DNA of 64,000 bases from an uncultured Lachnospiraceae bacterium (lineage in GTDB: Bacteria > Bacillota > Clostridia > Lachnospirales > Lachnospiraceae): NCBI GenBank assembly GCA_947564735.1, contig CANOEC010000001.1:62001-126000 (forward strand), written 5' to 3'. Made by a program: the position numbers and the translations under genes. The notes beneath the pieces were generated by a model. The model did no database searches, was not told the origin of the DNA, and was given only the letters and a program-made list of their open reading frames with translations. Shown here piece after piece: positions 36,276-45,282 of the stretch (its first letter is position 1; the number at the start of each line of letters is the position of its first letter).

Positions 36276-37417
36276 TCAGCTTATTTCTCTTAGCCTTTTT
36301 GCTCCTCGTCATTCTTTGGAACTTTTATTATGCCACACACTGGAAACAGAATCTGACAGTCAGCTTGGCTTTTTGTCAGGACTTTGTTTATGCAAAGGAA
36401 CAGGCGCAATTGACAGAGCAGATAGAAAATCGCAAAAATATGATGCTTCCTGTATTAGAGGTGGCTTTTCACATGGACAAAAAACTGTCTTTTCATGACT
36501 GTGAGAATACGAGCGTGAGCGATTACACCTACAAGCGGGATATTTTTGCCCTGCTGGGCAATCAGCGCATCACAAGGAAACTTACGCTGGACTGTAATCA
36601 GAGGGGTTACTACCGAATCGATAAATCCTATCTGACTACATTTTCTATGTTGCACAAAAGGCGCTTTTCCATAGAGTGCCCTGCGGATACGGAGCTGTAC
36701 GTGTATGCCGCCAGAACAAATATATCCGATATTCTTGTTTCCTGCGAGCGGCTGATGGGAAATATGCAATGCGCAAAACGGCTCTATGAAGACCCCTTTG
36801 CCTTCTCGTCCATTCGGGAATACACCATTACCGACCCTATGAACACCATCAATTGGAAAGCAAGCGCCCGGACGGGAGAACTGATGGTTAACACCTTTGA
36901 GTCAACTCTCACGCAGAAAGTTATGCTCTATCTGGACTTAGAAGACCGGGGTATTTTGAAATACGAACATTTGATAGAAGAAAGTATCTGTATCGCGGCG
37001 GCTCTTGCCAGAAAGTTTATTTCCCGCGGCATGGAAGTGGGAATTTGTGTCAATACAGACGGGACAATCATCGAACCTGCAAACGGCAAAAGACGGCTCA
37101 CCGATATTGAGCGGCTACTTGCAAAATGTAAGAGCGATGACTCTGTCATCCCCTTTACGTCTTTTCTTAAGACGCCGTTTTGTCCACAGCCCGAACCTGC
37201 ACATAAGTTGCAAAAACCATTTTCCGTAGAATCGCCAGACGACGCCTTTCCTATTTTTATCTCCAAAAACGCCGCGCAAAACCAAGCTGCCATCGAACAG
37301 TTTGTAGGAAACAGACAGCCGGCAATCTGGGTTGTCCCCTATCCAAGAGGCGCCTCCTGCGATATCGTGACAGCCGACAACCTTTATCTGGTCAAGCGGG
37401 AAGTAAGTGCAAGCTGA
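36272..37417 (+). CDS. DUF58-domain membrane-anchored protein
   Basis: A 381-aa protein with one or two N-terminal hydrophobic segments (ISLFLLAFLLLVILWNFYY) and a DUF58 domain marked by DPMNTINWKASARTGELMV. The C-terminal half resembles a von Willebrand A fold (VMLYLDLEDRG). It is translationally coupled to the MoxR ATPase. MoxR-DUF58 pairs are linked to assembly or envelope stress functions in other bacteria; no specific role is shown here. Confidence 0.88.
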   Translation: MISLFLLAFLLLVILWNFYYATHWKQNLTVSLAFCQDFVYAKEQAQLTEQIENRKNMMLPVLEVAFHMDKKLSFHDCENTSVSDYTYKRDIFALLGNQRITRKLTLDCNQRGYYRIDKSYLTTFSMLHKRRFSIECPADTELYVYAARTNISDILVSCERLMGNMQCAKRLYEDPFAFSSIREYTITDPMNTINWKASARTGELMVNTFESTLTQKVMLYLDLEDRGILKYEHLIEESICIAAALARKFISRGMEVGICVNTDGTIIEPANGKRRLTDIERLLAKCKSDDSVIPFTSFLKTPFCPQPEPAHKLQKPFSVESPDDAFPIFISKNAAQNQAAIEQFVGNRQPAIWVVPYPRGASCDIVTADNLYLVKREVSAS

Positions 37418-37480
37418 TTTGCAAAATGCACCTTATGATACCTAAATCCTAACAATCATCAAATAAGAAGGAAACCGAAC

Positions 37481-38716
37481 GTGAGAAAGTTAATCAGAAA
37501 AAGCGCGGGCTGGATTCATGCCGCCCTTATCATCGCAATCATTGCTCCCTTGATTTATTCCATGGGCGCCGAGCCTGCAGATATGATCGGACAGTATTTG
37601 TATGCAAAATGCCTTATCATCGTGCTTCCAATCGCGGCAAGCGATTTTGCGGCGGAAAAATGCAAAGGCTTCCTTTCTTATTTTATTGTAAGCGTTGTCA
37701 TCTTTGCCGCAACCGGAATCATATGCCGATGCATCTCTCTTTCCCTGCATACAAGCATGTTGGCATGGGCATATGTCATTATAATTTTATGCGGAACTTT
37801 GTTTGTCATCATCGACCGTTTTGTAGAACGCATCAGCAAATATAAAGACGCCAAGCTTGCCCTCGGTGAAAATCCGGACTGGCGTCCTTATCGCTCCATT
37901 TTCCGGGAACCGGCTTTTATTTACCTAAGCTATTTTGTGGTCATCTACTTGGTGGCAATGAACATAAACAGCCCTTCTGTCTGCAATGCTGCCCTTTTCA
38001 GCGTTATTGTATACTCCCTTGTTACCATTTTGTATCAATATGTATGTGAAACTGACAATTATCTGTCCTTAAACAAAAGAACCTGCAACCTCCCATCCAA
38101 AAGGATTTACGGTATCGGAGGCGGAATGCTTGCGATTTTTCTCGTACTCTTTCTGCTTGCTCTGCTGCCCTCTCTATTTACAATTTCAAACCGCAATTAC
38201 CGCGATTTAAGAAATTGGTTTACGGACATGGAGACAAACTTCCTTGACCGGGAAGAAGACTTTCATCTCGAAGAAAATACCGAAGACCCTATGGCTGACT
38301 TGATGGCAGAATACGGCGAACCAAAGCCGACGCCCCAGTGGTTAATTTACTTATCTTATACTGTGCAGGTCATTGTTTTTGTATTACTTGCGGTACTGCT
38401 TCTTAAGAAAGTTTTTGACGCCTTTCACGCTTTTCGTGAGGCAATTGATGAAAATGGAGACATCGTGGAAGAACTGCACGACAGCAAGGAAGCGCCTTTA
38501 TCAATTAAAAAATCCGCCCCTATGAGCCGCAGGCTGTCGGAGCGGGAACGCATCAGAAAACAATATCGTAAAACCATCAGACGGCATCGCAAGGAACGTC
38601 CCGCCATATATGAATCACCCAGCGAAATCGAGGTACGCGCCGGAATTGCCGGGGACAAAGACTGTATCAGGCTTCACAATGATTATGAACTGGCGCGCTA
38701 TGGTCAGGAATCGTAG
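37481..38716 (+). CDS. Membrane protein, DUF4129-like, third gene of the MoxR operon
   Basis: 411 aa with about seven to eight membrane helices, a charged extracellular stretch (DMETNFLDREEDFHLEENTED), a last helix near 290-310, and a cytoplasmic tail. The tail contains RIRKQYRKTIRRHRKERP...ESPSEIE and LHNDYELARYG, as in DUF4129/transglutaminase-associated C-termini. It follows the DUF58 gene by 63 bases. MoxR-DUF58-DUF4129 is a familiar trio. No transglutaminase domain is present. Family assignment rests mainly on the tail and context. Confidence 0.7.
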   Translation: MRKLIRKSAGWIHAALIIAIIAPLIYSMGAEPADMIGQYLYAKCLIIVLPIAASDFAAEKCKGFLSYFIVSVVIFAATGIICRCISLSLHTSMLAWAYVIIILCGTLFVIIDRFVERISKYKDAKLALGENPDWRPYRSIFREPAFIYLSYFVVIYLVAMNINSPSVCNAALFSVIVYSLVTILYQYVCETDNYLSLNKRTCNLPSKRIYGIGGGMLAIFLVLFLLALLPSLFTISNRNYRDLRNWFTDMETNFLDREEDFHLEENTEDPMADLMAEYGEPKPTPQWLIYLSYTVQVIVFVLLAVLLLKKVFDAFHAFREAIDENGDIVEELHDSKEAPLSIKKSAPMSRRLSERERIRKQYRKTIRRHRKERPAIYESPSEIEVRAGIAGDKDCIRLHNDYELARYGQES

Positions 38717-38877
38717 CATCTGCGAGGCAGATGAATGAAGATAATACAAGAAAATCTGCTTTGCAGATTATCTTGGGAAGAATCTTCGATTCTTCCGCGT
38801 TTGTTGAAATTTCCTATTATACAAGAAAATCTGCTTCGCAGATTATCTTATGTTGTCGAAATTTCCTATTAAATAAA
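38714..38877. repeat. Palindromic intergenic repeats (two hairpin units)
   Basis: Holds hairpins CATCTGC/GCAGATG (38716-38733), AATCTGC-TTT-GCAGATT (38753-38769), GAAGAAT/ATTCTTC (38777-38795) and AATCTGC-TTC-GCAGATT (38828-38844). The phrase ATACAAGAAAATCTGCTT occurs twice, and GAAATTTCCTATTA also twice. A diverged relative lies at 51059-51138. It begins at the stop codon of the upstream gene. Confidence 0.8.
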
Positions 38878-38886
38878 AAAGTCCCC

Positions 38887-39696
38887 TTACTTCATTCCAT
38901 AAGACAACAGCCAAATAATTGCCTTCGCAAATCGCTTCGGTATATCGCTAAAATGCCCGCCTTCATTCCACTCAAAATAGACATGCCGATTCGCACAGGC
39001 ATTTTCTATGTCCGTCTGTACGCTTTGCAAATCTGCCTGTTTATCCTGCGCGCTAAAGTGACGTTTAAGAATATGTTCTGCCCTCTGCGTACATTCCGCC
39101 ACTTTACGCATACGCGGATTTCTGCTCTGACTCTCCTTTTTCCCAAGGGACAGATACACCTTTGCATCTCTTCTAAGAGGCCGATTGTCTTCTATAAATT
39201 CACAGAACCCGTCGTACCAGAGAGAACCGGAGAGGCTCCCGACGATACCGAATCTATCCGTTTTATAGATTGCGTAAACCGCTGTCAGACCGCCCAGAGA
39301 ATAGCCAAGCAGTACCGTGTGCTCCGGTTCGGGCTGTGTGCGGTAGTGACTGTCTATATAGGGCTTAATCTGCCTGACCAGACATGCAAGATAGTCGTCT
39401 GCTTTCCCTGCCGGCGCCTCTTCACCCTTGCGGAAAGCCGGTGCGCTCCACGGCGTAAAATCATCATTCCAGCTCTCCGGCTGTATGGAAAGCAAAATGA
39501 AATCATTTTCCAAGCCGGCTTTACCGGTTTCATCTATCATTTCCTGCACCTGCACATCCCCATTGACATAGATAACCGGATATCTCCGGCTATTTGTATC
39601 GTAATCCTTGGGAAGAAACAGACAGCAGGACATGCCTGCAATTTGTATCGGCTGCACCTGCTGTATCGATTGCTTCTGTGTTTGTTGTGTCTGCAC
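38887..39696 (-). CDS. Alpha/beta-hydrolase, esterase D / IroE-like
   Basis: Serine esterase of ~269 aa (PF00756 type): YPVIYVNGD, the oxyanion region, nucleophile Ser in LLGYSLGGLTAVY and a C-terminal His in EGGHFSD. Related enzymes hydrolyse formylglutathione, siderophore or acyl esters; no siderophore genes are nearby. No signal peptide is seen. The start is GTG at 39696, 7 bases after AAGGAG. It may be the tail of the PadR membrane cluster, 69 bases downstream of the SdpI-like gene. Confidence 0.85.
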   Translation of the reverse strand: MQTQQTQKQSIQQVQPIQIAGMSCCLFLPKDYDTNSRRYPVIYVNGDVQVQEMIDETGKAGLENDFILLSIQPESWNDDFTPWSAPAFRKGEEAPAGKADDYLACLVRQIKPYIDSHYRTQPEPEHTVLLGYSLGGLTAVYAIYKTDRFGIVGSLSGSLWYDGFCEFIEDNRPLRRDAKVYLSLGKKESQSRNPRMRKVAECTQRAEHILKRHFSAQDKQADLQSVQTDIENACANRHVYFEWNEGGHFSDIPKRFAKAIIWLLSYGMK

Positions 39697-39765
39697 TTTT
39701 ATGCTCCTTCTCTAAAAATACTCCCCATCACATAAAACACTGTCTCATATTTTATGTGTCTTCCG

Positions 39766-40122
39766 TCAGAAATTCTTTCTTAATGCCCTCTCCGTTAAAA
39801 TAATCGGCACCATCATAACAATGCACTGTATGGTACATAATATACCGCCCAACACCCCTACCATATTATCCGTACTATGATAAAACGGAACATGCAGCAG
39901 GACGGAGGGAACCAGCATCACCCACCCGATTTTCCACCAGAGCCGTCCGCAATAGGTATTTGCAAACATCCATGTCTCCATATTTTGCATAGAGCGCGAC
40001 GTCCTATAACCAATCAAGCCGTTAATCCTTTTCGGGGGATGCTTCCACATCATATTCCCACAGGCAAGCATAATGATCGGAATCAGCAAGTCGCAGGCAA
40101 GCATAAACCACCAGAACCACAT
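39766..40122 (-). CDS. SdpI/YhfL-family membrane protein
   Basis: 118 aa, three to four membrane helices, with the family signature INGLIGYRTSRSMQNMETWMFAN. SdpI is the immunity protein against the SdpC killing factor in Bacillus; most relatives have no known role. The ATG follows GGGGTAGA. Third or fourth gene of a PadR-led cluster. Confidence 0.82.
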   Translation of the reverse strand: MWFWWFMLACDLLIPIIMLACGNMMWKHPPKRINGLIGYRTSRSMQNMETWMFANTYCGRLWWKIGWVMLVPSVLLHVPFYHSTDNMVGVLGGILCTIQCIVMMVPIILTERALRKNF

Positions 40123-40198
40123 ATTCTACCCCTTTCTGCCCGTAGCGCATTTCCCTTTTATCATTTCATTTCGAACCACATGTACGCACGCAAAGCCG

Positions 40199-40528
40199 CT
40201 ACTTATCTTTGCGGTATTTCCTCTCAATGACTGTCACATAAATAGCCATAACGACAATCGCCTCTACCAAACTCCCTAAAATTGTAATGACAATATAGCC
40301 CTCATTCTGTCCCGGCAAAAGCGGGATTCCAAGCAGGACAAAGGCAGTCCCGAAGGCGCACCACAGCTTCCCCACAGCACGATTGTATCCTTTAATGTCT
40401 TCCACCGGAAACATCTCAGCATTTGCCCAAAATCCAAAAGCCCTCTTCTTCGTTGACAGCATGACATAAATTCCCAGTCCAATAAATGCCGCGCCTACCG
40501 CCAGCCAGCACATAAAAGCCGTATACAT
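40199..40528 (-). CDS. DUF3784-like small membrane protein
   Basis: ~109 aa with three hydrophobic segments and the pattern GLGIYVMLSTKKRAFGFWANAE...DIKGYNRAVGKLWCAFG seen in DUF3784 proteins. The ATG at 40528 (MYTAFMCW) follows GGAGG by 7 bases. It lies between the HAAS protein and the SdpI-like protein in one direction. Confidence 0.75.
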   Translation of the reverse strand: MYTAFMCWLAVGAAFIGLGIYVMLSTKKRAFGFWANAEMFPVEDIKGYNRAVGKLWCAFGTAFVLLGIPLLPGQNEGYIVITILGSLVEAIVVMAIYVTVIERKYRKDK

Positions 40529-40586
40529 AGCAATTCCTCCCCTATCTTTGCGCCTCCACAACGGCGCTCAGTTCTCCATTCATACG

Positions 40587-41234
40587 TCACCGCATATAAA
40601 TCCCCGCCAGATTTAAATTCTCGTCAAATGTAATGGTGTACACCACACTGATATTTTCATATATCACATCTGTCTGTGTAACGACATACACCTTTCCTCT
40701 CTGCTTGATGCCCTGCATGTAGGTGGTGCCAATTGCCGTTCTTTCTCCCCAATGAGCGGACATGGGAATCCTTATTTTATCAATGACTTCCTGCGTTAAA
40801 ACATTTCGCATTTCGGCAACGGCTTCCTCCCGCAGTGCCTCAAAATCATTCTCATCAAGCAGTGTAACTATCGTTTCCACTCTTTGCGTAACTGTTTCCT
40901 CCGAAAACAATTCCACATTCTCAAGCGCATAAGGTCTTGGAAAAATCCACCGCACATAAGAACCAATCAGAACTACTACCATCACCACCACTGCAACTAT
41001 GATTCCGATTCTTTTATTGCGGTACGCTTTCCGCTCACGCTCCGGCATATCCTGCATGAAAGCATCCGCTATTTCCTGCGCCGTCCCCATGCTTTCCATA
41101 ATCTGCTCAAGCGTCTCCCCGTTCCCCACGCGCACGGAAATATCCGACAGGAGCTGGGTTTCAATTTCCTTCTTTTTCACACCGGAACATTTTATCCTGC
41201 TGACAATATTTTTTACATATTTTTCTGCATCCAT
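40587..41234 (-). CDS. HAAS/DUF1700-type membrane protein with DUF3887-like domain
   Basis: 215 aa. Residues 1-70 form the HAAS helical domain common in PadR-linked proteins (VSRIKCSGVKKKEIETQLLSDI, LEQIMESMGTAQEIADAF). One membrane helix at ~75-97 leads to an extracellular domain (VETIVTLLDENDFEALREEA, QTDVIYENISVVYTITFDENLNLAGIYM) that resembles DUF3887. It follows the PadR gene by 83 bases and is a likely PadR target. Confidence 0.78.
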   Translation of the reverse strand: MDAEKYVKNIVSRIKCSGVKKKEIETQLLSDISVRVGNGETLEQIMESMGTAQEIADAFMQDMPERERKAYRNKRIGIIVAVVVMVVVLIGSYVRWIFPRPYALENVELFSEETVTQRVETIVTLLDENDFEALREEAVAEMRNVLTQEVIDKIRIPMSAHWGERTAIGTTYMQGIKQRGKVYVVTQTDVIYENISVVYTITFDENLNLAGIYMR

Positions 41235-41317
41235 CCTATTGATTCCCCCTTATGCTTTCTTTTCCTATACTAATCATCCATGTCTGCGCACACTTTTTGC
41301 GCATAACAAGTTTGTGT

Positions 41318-41674
41318 CTACGTGGGTGCCTTTCCGTCCGTTATTTCCATAATCTGTTGCACACCGCCCGCAATCTGCTGCCAGCATAAATATATTTCAT
41401 CAAGCGCCTGTCTGCCCTTATCGGTCATAAGATAATACTTTCTGGGCAGTTGTTTGTCCTCCGCCTCAGACCACCTGCTCTCCACCAGCCCCTCGTCCTC
41501 CAGACGGTAGAGTATCGGATAAAGCGTTCCTTCCTTCAGACAAAAAGTATCCCCGCTCTTTTCACGCAGCTCCATAATCAACTGATACCCGTACATTTTC
41601 TCTTTAGAGAGAAGCTTTAGAACCAACATATCTAATACCCCTTTTTTCATCTGCCGTTCATACTTCTCCCGCAT
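41318..41674 (-). CDS. PadR-family transcriptional regulator
   Basis: 118-aa winged-helix regulator: KKGVLDMLVLKLLSKEKMYGYQL, CLKEGTLYPILYRLEDEGLVES, LPRKYYLMTDKGRQAL. PadR repressors usually respond to an inducer and control adjacent membrane genes. The ATG follows AAGGAG. It heads the HAAS, DUF3784, SdpI and perhaps esterase cluster. Confidence 0.93.
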   Translation of the reverse strand: MREKYERQMKKGVLDMLVLKLLSKEKMYGYQLIMELREKSGDTFCLKEGTLYPILYRLEDEGLVESRWSEAEDKQLPRKYYLMTDKGRQALDEIYLCWQQIAGGVQQIMEITDGKAPT

Positions 41675-42090
41675 GATTGTTCTCCTTATATATGATTAAC
41701 CGCATCTATTTGCACATGCTCCCTGCCCCGATAATATCATTTACATATTACCTATATTTGCTATATACTTTGTAATACTAAGTATATGATAATACACAAG
41801 CTTTTGTATGTCAAGAAATTTGGAAATTGAATCTAAATAAAAAAATCCTTCAAACTTCTGTAACTTAGCAGAAATTCAAAGGACTTTTCACTCCATAAGT
41901 TTTGTTCTTTTAGGAAGAGCACACAAACTTTCAGTTCCGCACCCTTTTTCCATCTCGATTTTCCACATCTAAATCAGTAATATAGAATGCCGATGCCTAT
42001 ATTCTCTTCCGTTTGTGCATTAGATTCTTCTATATTGACAGCTTCCTCTCCTTTTACTTGCCCGCAGGCAACAATATTTCAACTGCGCCT
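41675..42090. other. Gene-free stretch of 416 bases
   Basis: Contains the PadR promoter region and, at 41838-41888, an inverted repeat annotated as a terminator. No coding sequence is supported. Confidence 0.5.
41838..41888 (-). terminator. Imperfect hairpin terminator
   Basis: On the minus strand GTCCTTTGAATTTCTG pairs with CAGAAGTTTGAAGGAT with two or three mismatches and is followed by TTTTTTT. It would end transcription of the gene at 42091-43200, 200 bases after its stop. Confidence 0.55.
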
Positions 42091-43200
42091 TTACTCCTTC
42101 CCGGCATAGTATAAAATCAGCAACCCTCTGTATGTCACATCACACAGTTTTCTGGTCTTACTTCTCCAATCCTCTTCCAACTGTCCGCCAGAGTATGTTC
42201 CCATTCCCTTCAAAGCATTTTCACAATAATTTACGCGGCATATTCCCTGTTCATCAACGGAATCATAAATCATATCAACTTCTTTTTTCAACTGCGGAAC
42301 CAAATTGTATAAACCACACCGGCACATATACTCGACTAAATCCAGATACACATAATGTATTCCGCCTTTATTGATTCCCAACTCCATACCTTCCTTAAAC
42401 GCGCCGCAGCACCCCACCAAATGCCCTATATCCACACAATAAGCGGGCGAATAATCCAGACCGTTATCCCTCATCAGCTTATGAAACGCCTCCGCAAGCA
42501 TAGATATATTTTCTTCACTTCGCCAGTTGTCTGTGTGTGCCAAAATATCCAGATGATATCTGCAGGGCCATTTTTCATATTTGTTAAAAACATACGCGAT
42601 TCCCTCAGGATTCACTCTCTCCGGACGACGTTTCCTGATTTTCACAATATCCGTCACCGAGTCAATCTCAGTAACCCTGCGAAATGATTCCAACGATACC
42701 GTAATCTCCTTTGAGATATCAAACGACTTCTCATAGCCTGCCCTTGCAACACAGGAAGCTATAATAATGTCAGACCCGGTTGCTGCATACTGATTGCAAT
42801 CGGTATCCCCGTCTCCGAACAAATTCGGTTTCATAATCTTAAATGCTTCTATTGCATTCATTAATACAGGAGTATCCCGATATATAAGCTTCTCCCCAAG
42901 ATATTTCACACCTACTTCCTGATTTTCATATGGTCCCGCATTTTTATTTGGTCCATGAAAGCCATTTCCCAGCCACCCGTTTTCTTTTTGGCATGCAACG
43001 ATACTCTGAATTATTTTCTCACGCATAACCCGGTCATGCAGTTCCTTTTTTTCTTCTTCCGTGATGTTTTTCAAAATATCATTTTTCACATGATAAACAA
43101 TGGACGGATTAGCATTGTTCAATAGAAATCCCGCCATTTTACCCAGCACATCGTCATTCAAACAATCTTCCGTCGATTCAAATCCGCTTCTATTTGCCAT
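42091..43200 (-). CDS. Unknown 369-aa protein, possibly an alpha/alpha-toroid
   Basis: I do not recognise this protein. It is soluble, with no signal peptide or membrane segment, and rich in Cys in the C-terminal half (GHLVGCCGAF, YMCRCGLYN, VNYCENA). The phrases ACQKENGWLGNGFHG and later repeated helical pairs recall the QW-like motifs of squalene-cyclase/prenyltransferase toroids, but this is a weak impression. It starts 6 bases before the end of a methyltransferase fragment (GAGG, short spacing). Confidence 0.6.
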   Translation of the reverse strand: MANRSGFESTEDCLNDDVLGKMAGFLLNNANPSIVYHVKNDILKNITEEEKKELHDRVMREKIIQSIVACQKENGWLGNGFHGPNKNAGPYENQEVGVKYLGEKLIYRDTPVLMNAIEAFKIMKPNLFGDGDTDCNQYAATGSDIIIASCVARAGYEKSFDISKEITVSLESFRRVTEIDSVTDIVKIRKRRPERVNPEGIAYVFNKYEKWPCRYHLDILAHTDNWRSEENISMLAEAFHKLMRDNGLDYSPAYCVDIGHLVGCCGAFKEGMELGINKGGIHYVYLDLVEYMCRCGLYNLVPQLKKEVDMIYDSVDEQGICRVNYCENALKGMGTYSGGQLEEDWRSKTRKLCDVTYRGLLILYYAGKE

Positions 43201-43396
43201 ATAGCCTCATCCTTTCTGCAACAGTAAACTCTCCCGGTATCTTCTCATTTGTCCATGCAGAATGTTCATCAAACTTTCTTAACGTAAAACCGCTGTTTAT
43301 AACTGAATTGATGATCTCACTAATTGTATATTTTCGATAACTGCACTTAGGCATCCTCTTTCGGACATCTTCTTCAAAGAAACGGGCATTTGCCAT
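43190..43396 (-). pseudogene. C-terminal remnant of a SAM-dependent methyltransferase
   Basis: 68 codons. YRKYTISEIINSVINSGFTLRKFDEH followed by WTNEKIPGEFT is the end of a class I methyltransferase; the Rossmann SAM-binding core is absent. An AAGGAGAA site precedes its ATG, so a short peptide could still be made. It overlaps the next gene by 11 bases. Confidence 0.6.
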
Positions 43397-43426
43397 TTCT
43401 CCTTCAATATTTTACCTTAAAAAGGG

Positions 43427-43501
43427 AAAATGTCACTGGAAGAAATTGCTGATTATGTTCCGTCATTATCATTTGAAGAATTAAAAGAAATAGTAAAATG
43501 T
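43427..43501 (+). pseudogene. 3' fragment of an Rpn-family transposase gene
   Basis: The plus strand reads KMSLEEIADYVPSLSFEELKEI, the characteristic C-terminus of Rpn/PDDEXK transposase-like proteins; the nuclease part is missing. It lies in opposite orientation to neighbouring genes inside an eroded zone. Confidence 0.65.
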
Positions 43502-43547
43502 AAACCATGCGCCTTTTTTGCGCCAAAAGGAGGAACAATCTATATAT

Positions 43548-43799
43548 CTATCCCTTTAACCCCCGTGACTGCCTATCCATATCCTCAATCACAATATCGT
43601 ATATCTCACCAAGGGTAGCGCAATATTCCAATACCTTCCAAGGTTCATTGGTATGGAAATGTATCTTTATCATTTCTTCATCCCCTACTGCCAGAAGACA
43701 GTCACCTTGAAAATGATTCGTAAAATAGTCGCTTATCACATCTTCGTCCAAATCTTCCCCTTCTATCAACAACTGCGTATCATACTTAAATTCTAACAT
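43548..43799 (-). CDS. Stand-alone FakA-C/YloV-like domain protein
   Basis: ~83 aa. EFKYDTQLLIEGE, GDCLLAVGDEEMIKIHFHTNEPWKVLEYCATLGEIYDI, IEDMDRQ corresponds to the C-terminal part of FakA/YloV (Dak-phosphatase) proteins, whose KVHVHT motif is here KIHFHT. The kinase (DhaL) domain is absent. The ATG at 43799 follows AAGGAGG. It is downstream of the PfkB-family kinase gene; small proteins annotated as kinase-to-dihydroxyacetone-kinase have this form. Role unknown. Confidence 0.75.
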   Translation of the reverse strand: MLEFKYDTQLLIEGEDLDEDVISDYFTNHFQGDCLLAVGDEEMIKIHFHTNEPWKVLEYCATLGEIYDIVIEDMDRQSRGLKG

Positions 43800-43905
43800 T
43801 TCGCTGCCTCCTTGCCCTGATAATCTATAAATCCTCTGAACAAAATCCAATACCAACAGTATACATCAACCTATCTGCATCGTAAATAGCGCGTTTATCT
43901 CATAC

Positions 43906-44817
43906 TTATTTATCCCTAATCTGCCGATACACCGCCTCAATTTCCTCCTTCGTCGCCAGCATCTCGGAGAAAGCGCTTGCGCTGCCCGCCGCAACACCCA
44001 TTGCAAAAGCATGCCCGTAATCCTGTCGCTCCATCCATCCTGCGATGAATCCGGCAACCATGGAATCCCCGGCGCCTACACCGTTAACAAGCTTCCCCCG
44101 TGGCGCGGGCGCCGTATGGATACTTCCATCCTCCGCCGCCAGCACCGCGCCTTCTCCTGCCATTGAAACCAGCACGTTATCCGCTCCCATCTCCTGCATC
44201 CTCTTTGCATAAGGAACGACTGCTTCCCTCGTCCTAAGTTCTACCCCAAAGATCTCACCCAGCTCATGATGATTCGGTTTTATCAGAAATGGATGATATT
44301 CCAGCACATTGACCAACAACTCCCCCGTAGCGTCTACCACAACCAGCACGCCTTTCTTGTCAAGGCGCTGCATCATTTTCCGGTAGATATCCTTCGGCAT
44401 GGAACCGGGGATGCTCCCCGCAAGGATTAACACGTCGCCTTCCCCCAGAACGTCCAGCCTGCACATCAGCTTCTGTACATTTTCCTCATTGATTAAAGGT
44501 CCGCATCCGTTAATCTCAGTTCCATCAATAGATTTTAGTTTTAGGTTAATTCGTGAAATGCCTTCATGAATCGGAATCAAATCGGACTTTACACCTATCG
44601 CTTCAATCCGCCTGACGATTTCCTCTCCTGTAAATCCTGCCACAAAACCAAGCGCCGTATTCTCAATCCCCAGATTCTTAAGTACCATCGAAACGTTAAG
44701 CCCTTTGCCTCCGGGGAGTATCAGCTCCGAACTGGTTCTGTTCGTAAACCCTAATTGAAAATTCTCTACCGAAACGATATAATCGAGCGACGGATTCAAA
44801 GTAACCGTGTAAATCAT
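43906..44817 (-). CDS. fruK: 1-phosphofructokinase, PfkB family
   Basis: Ribokinase-fold sugar-phosphate kinase of 303 aa. MIYTVTLNPSLDYIV, GGKGLNVSMVLKNLG and the ATP/anion-hole signature NGVGAGDSMVAGFIAG are typical of FruK/LacC enzymes that phosphorylate fructose-1-phosphate or tagatose-6-phosphate. No PTS transporter or DeoR regulator is beside it, so fructose-1-phosphate is a family-based guess. A deletion-ridden duplicate lies at 46440-46694. Confidence 0.85.
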   Translation of the reverse strand: MIYTVTLNPSLDYIVSVENFQLGFTNRTSSELILPGGKGLNVSMVLKNLGIENTALGFVAGFTGEEIVRRIEAIGVKSDLIPIHEGISRINLKLKSIDGTEINGCGPLINEENVQKLMCRLDVLGEGDVLILAGSIPGSMPKDIYRKMMQRLDKKGVLVVVDATGELLVNVLEYHPFLIKPNHHELGEIFGVELRTREAVVPYAKRMQEMGADNVLVSMAGEGAVLAAEDGSIHTAPAPRGKLVNGVGAGDSMVAGFIAGWMERQDYGHAFAMGVAAGSASAFSEMLATKEEIEAVYRQIRDK

Positions 44818-45282
44818 CCCATTCCCTCTCCTTATATTTTATTGTATTGCTTCAATATTCCTAACCATTTTTCTATTGTAATTGCATTATACATTCATAA
44901 TCAGTCAAAGTTCATCAAATTAATTCACAAAAAACATCGTTGCTTTTTATTTAATATGTATATTTTTGAGGGTATAGCGCAGGTTTTTCACTATCGTATG
45001 ACATATAGTCAAAAGGAAGATGGCTGAAAATTATAATTTCATCATTTAAGGATAAAACAAACCCCTTACACAAATCTACTGTCTGTGCAAGGGGTCGTCT
45101 GATTTTGTAAAACTCCTCAATCACTATTTCAAGTCCTTGTAAATTGGTTTTTTCAAACGTGAAAGGCTTATGATTATCCCTAAAACCCCACGAAAAAACA
45201 TAACGGCTATTCCAGAACTAATTCCCAAACAAAAAAACGGGAAAAATATCATCAATTACGTAAAAGCTGAAATTTTCTTTCT
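44818..45282. other. Gene-free stretch of 465 bases
   Basis: AT-rich. It contains the terminator at 45050-45094 and the upstream region of the PfkB gene. I see no gene or known RNA; short frames here lack ribosome sites. Confidence 0.5.
45050..45094 (-). terminator. Terminator downstream of the TfoX-C gene
   Basis: CCCCTTACACA (45062-45072) pairs with TGTGCAAGGGG (45084-45094) with one wobble; on the minus strand TTTGTTTTATCC follows. Confidence 0.65.
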
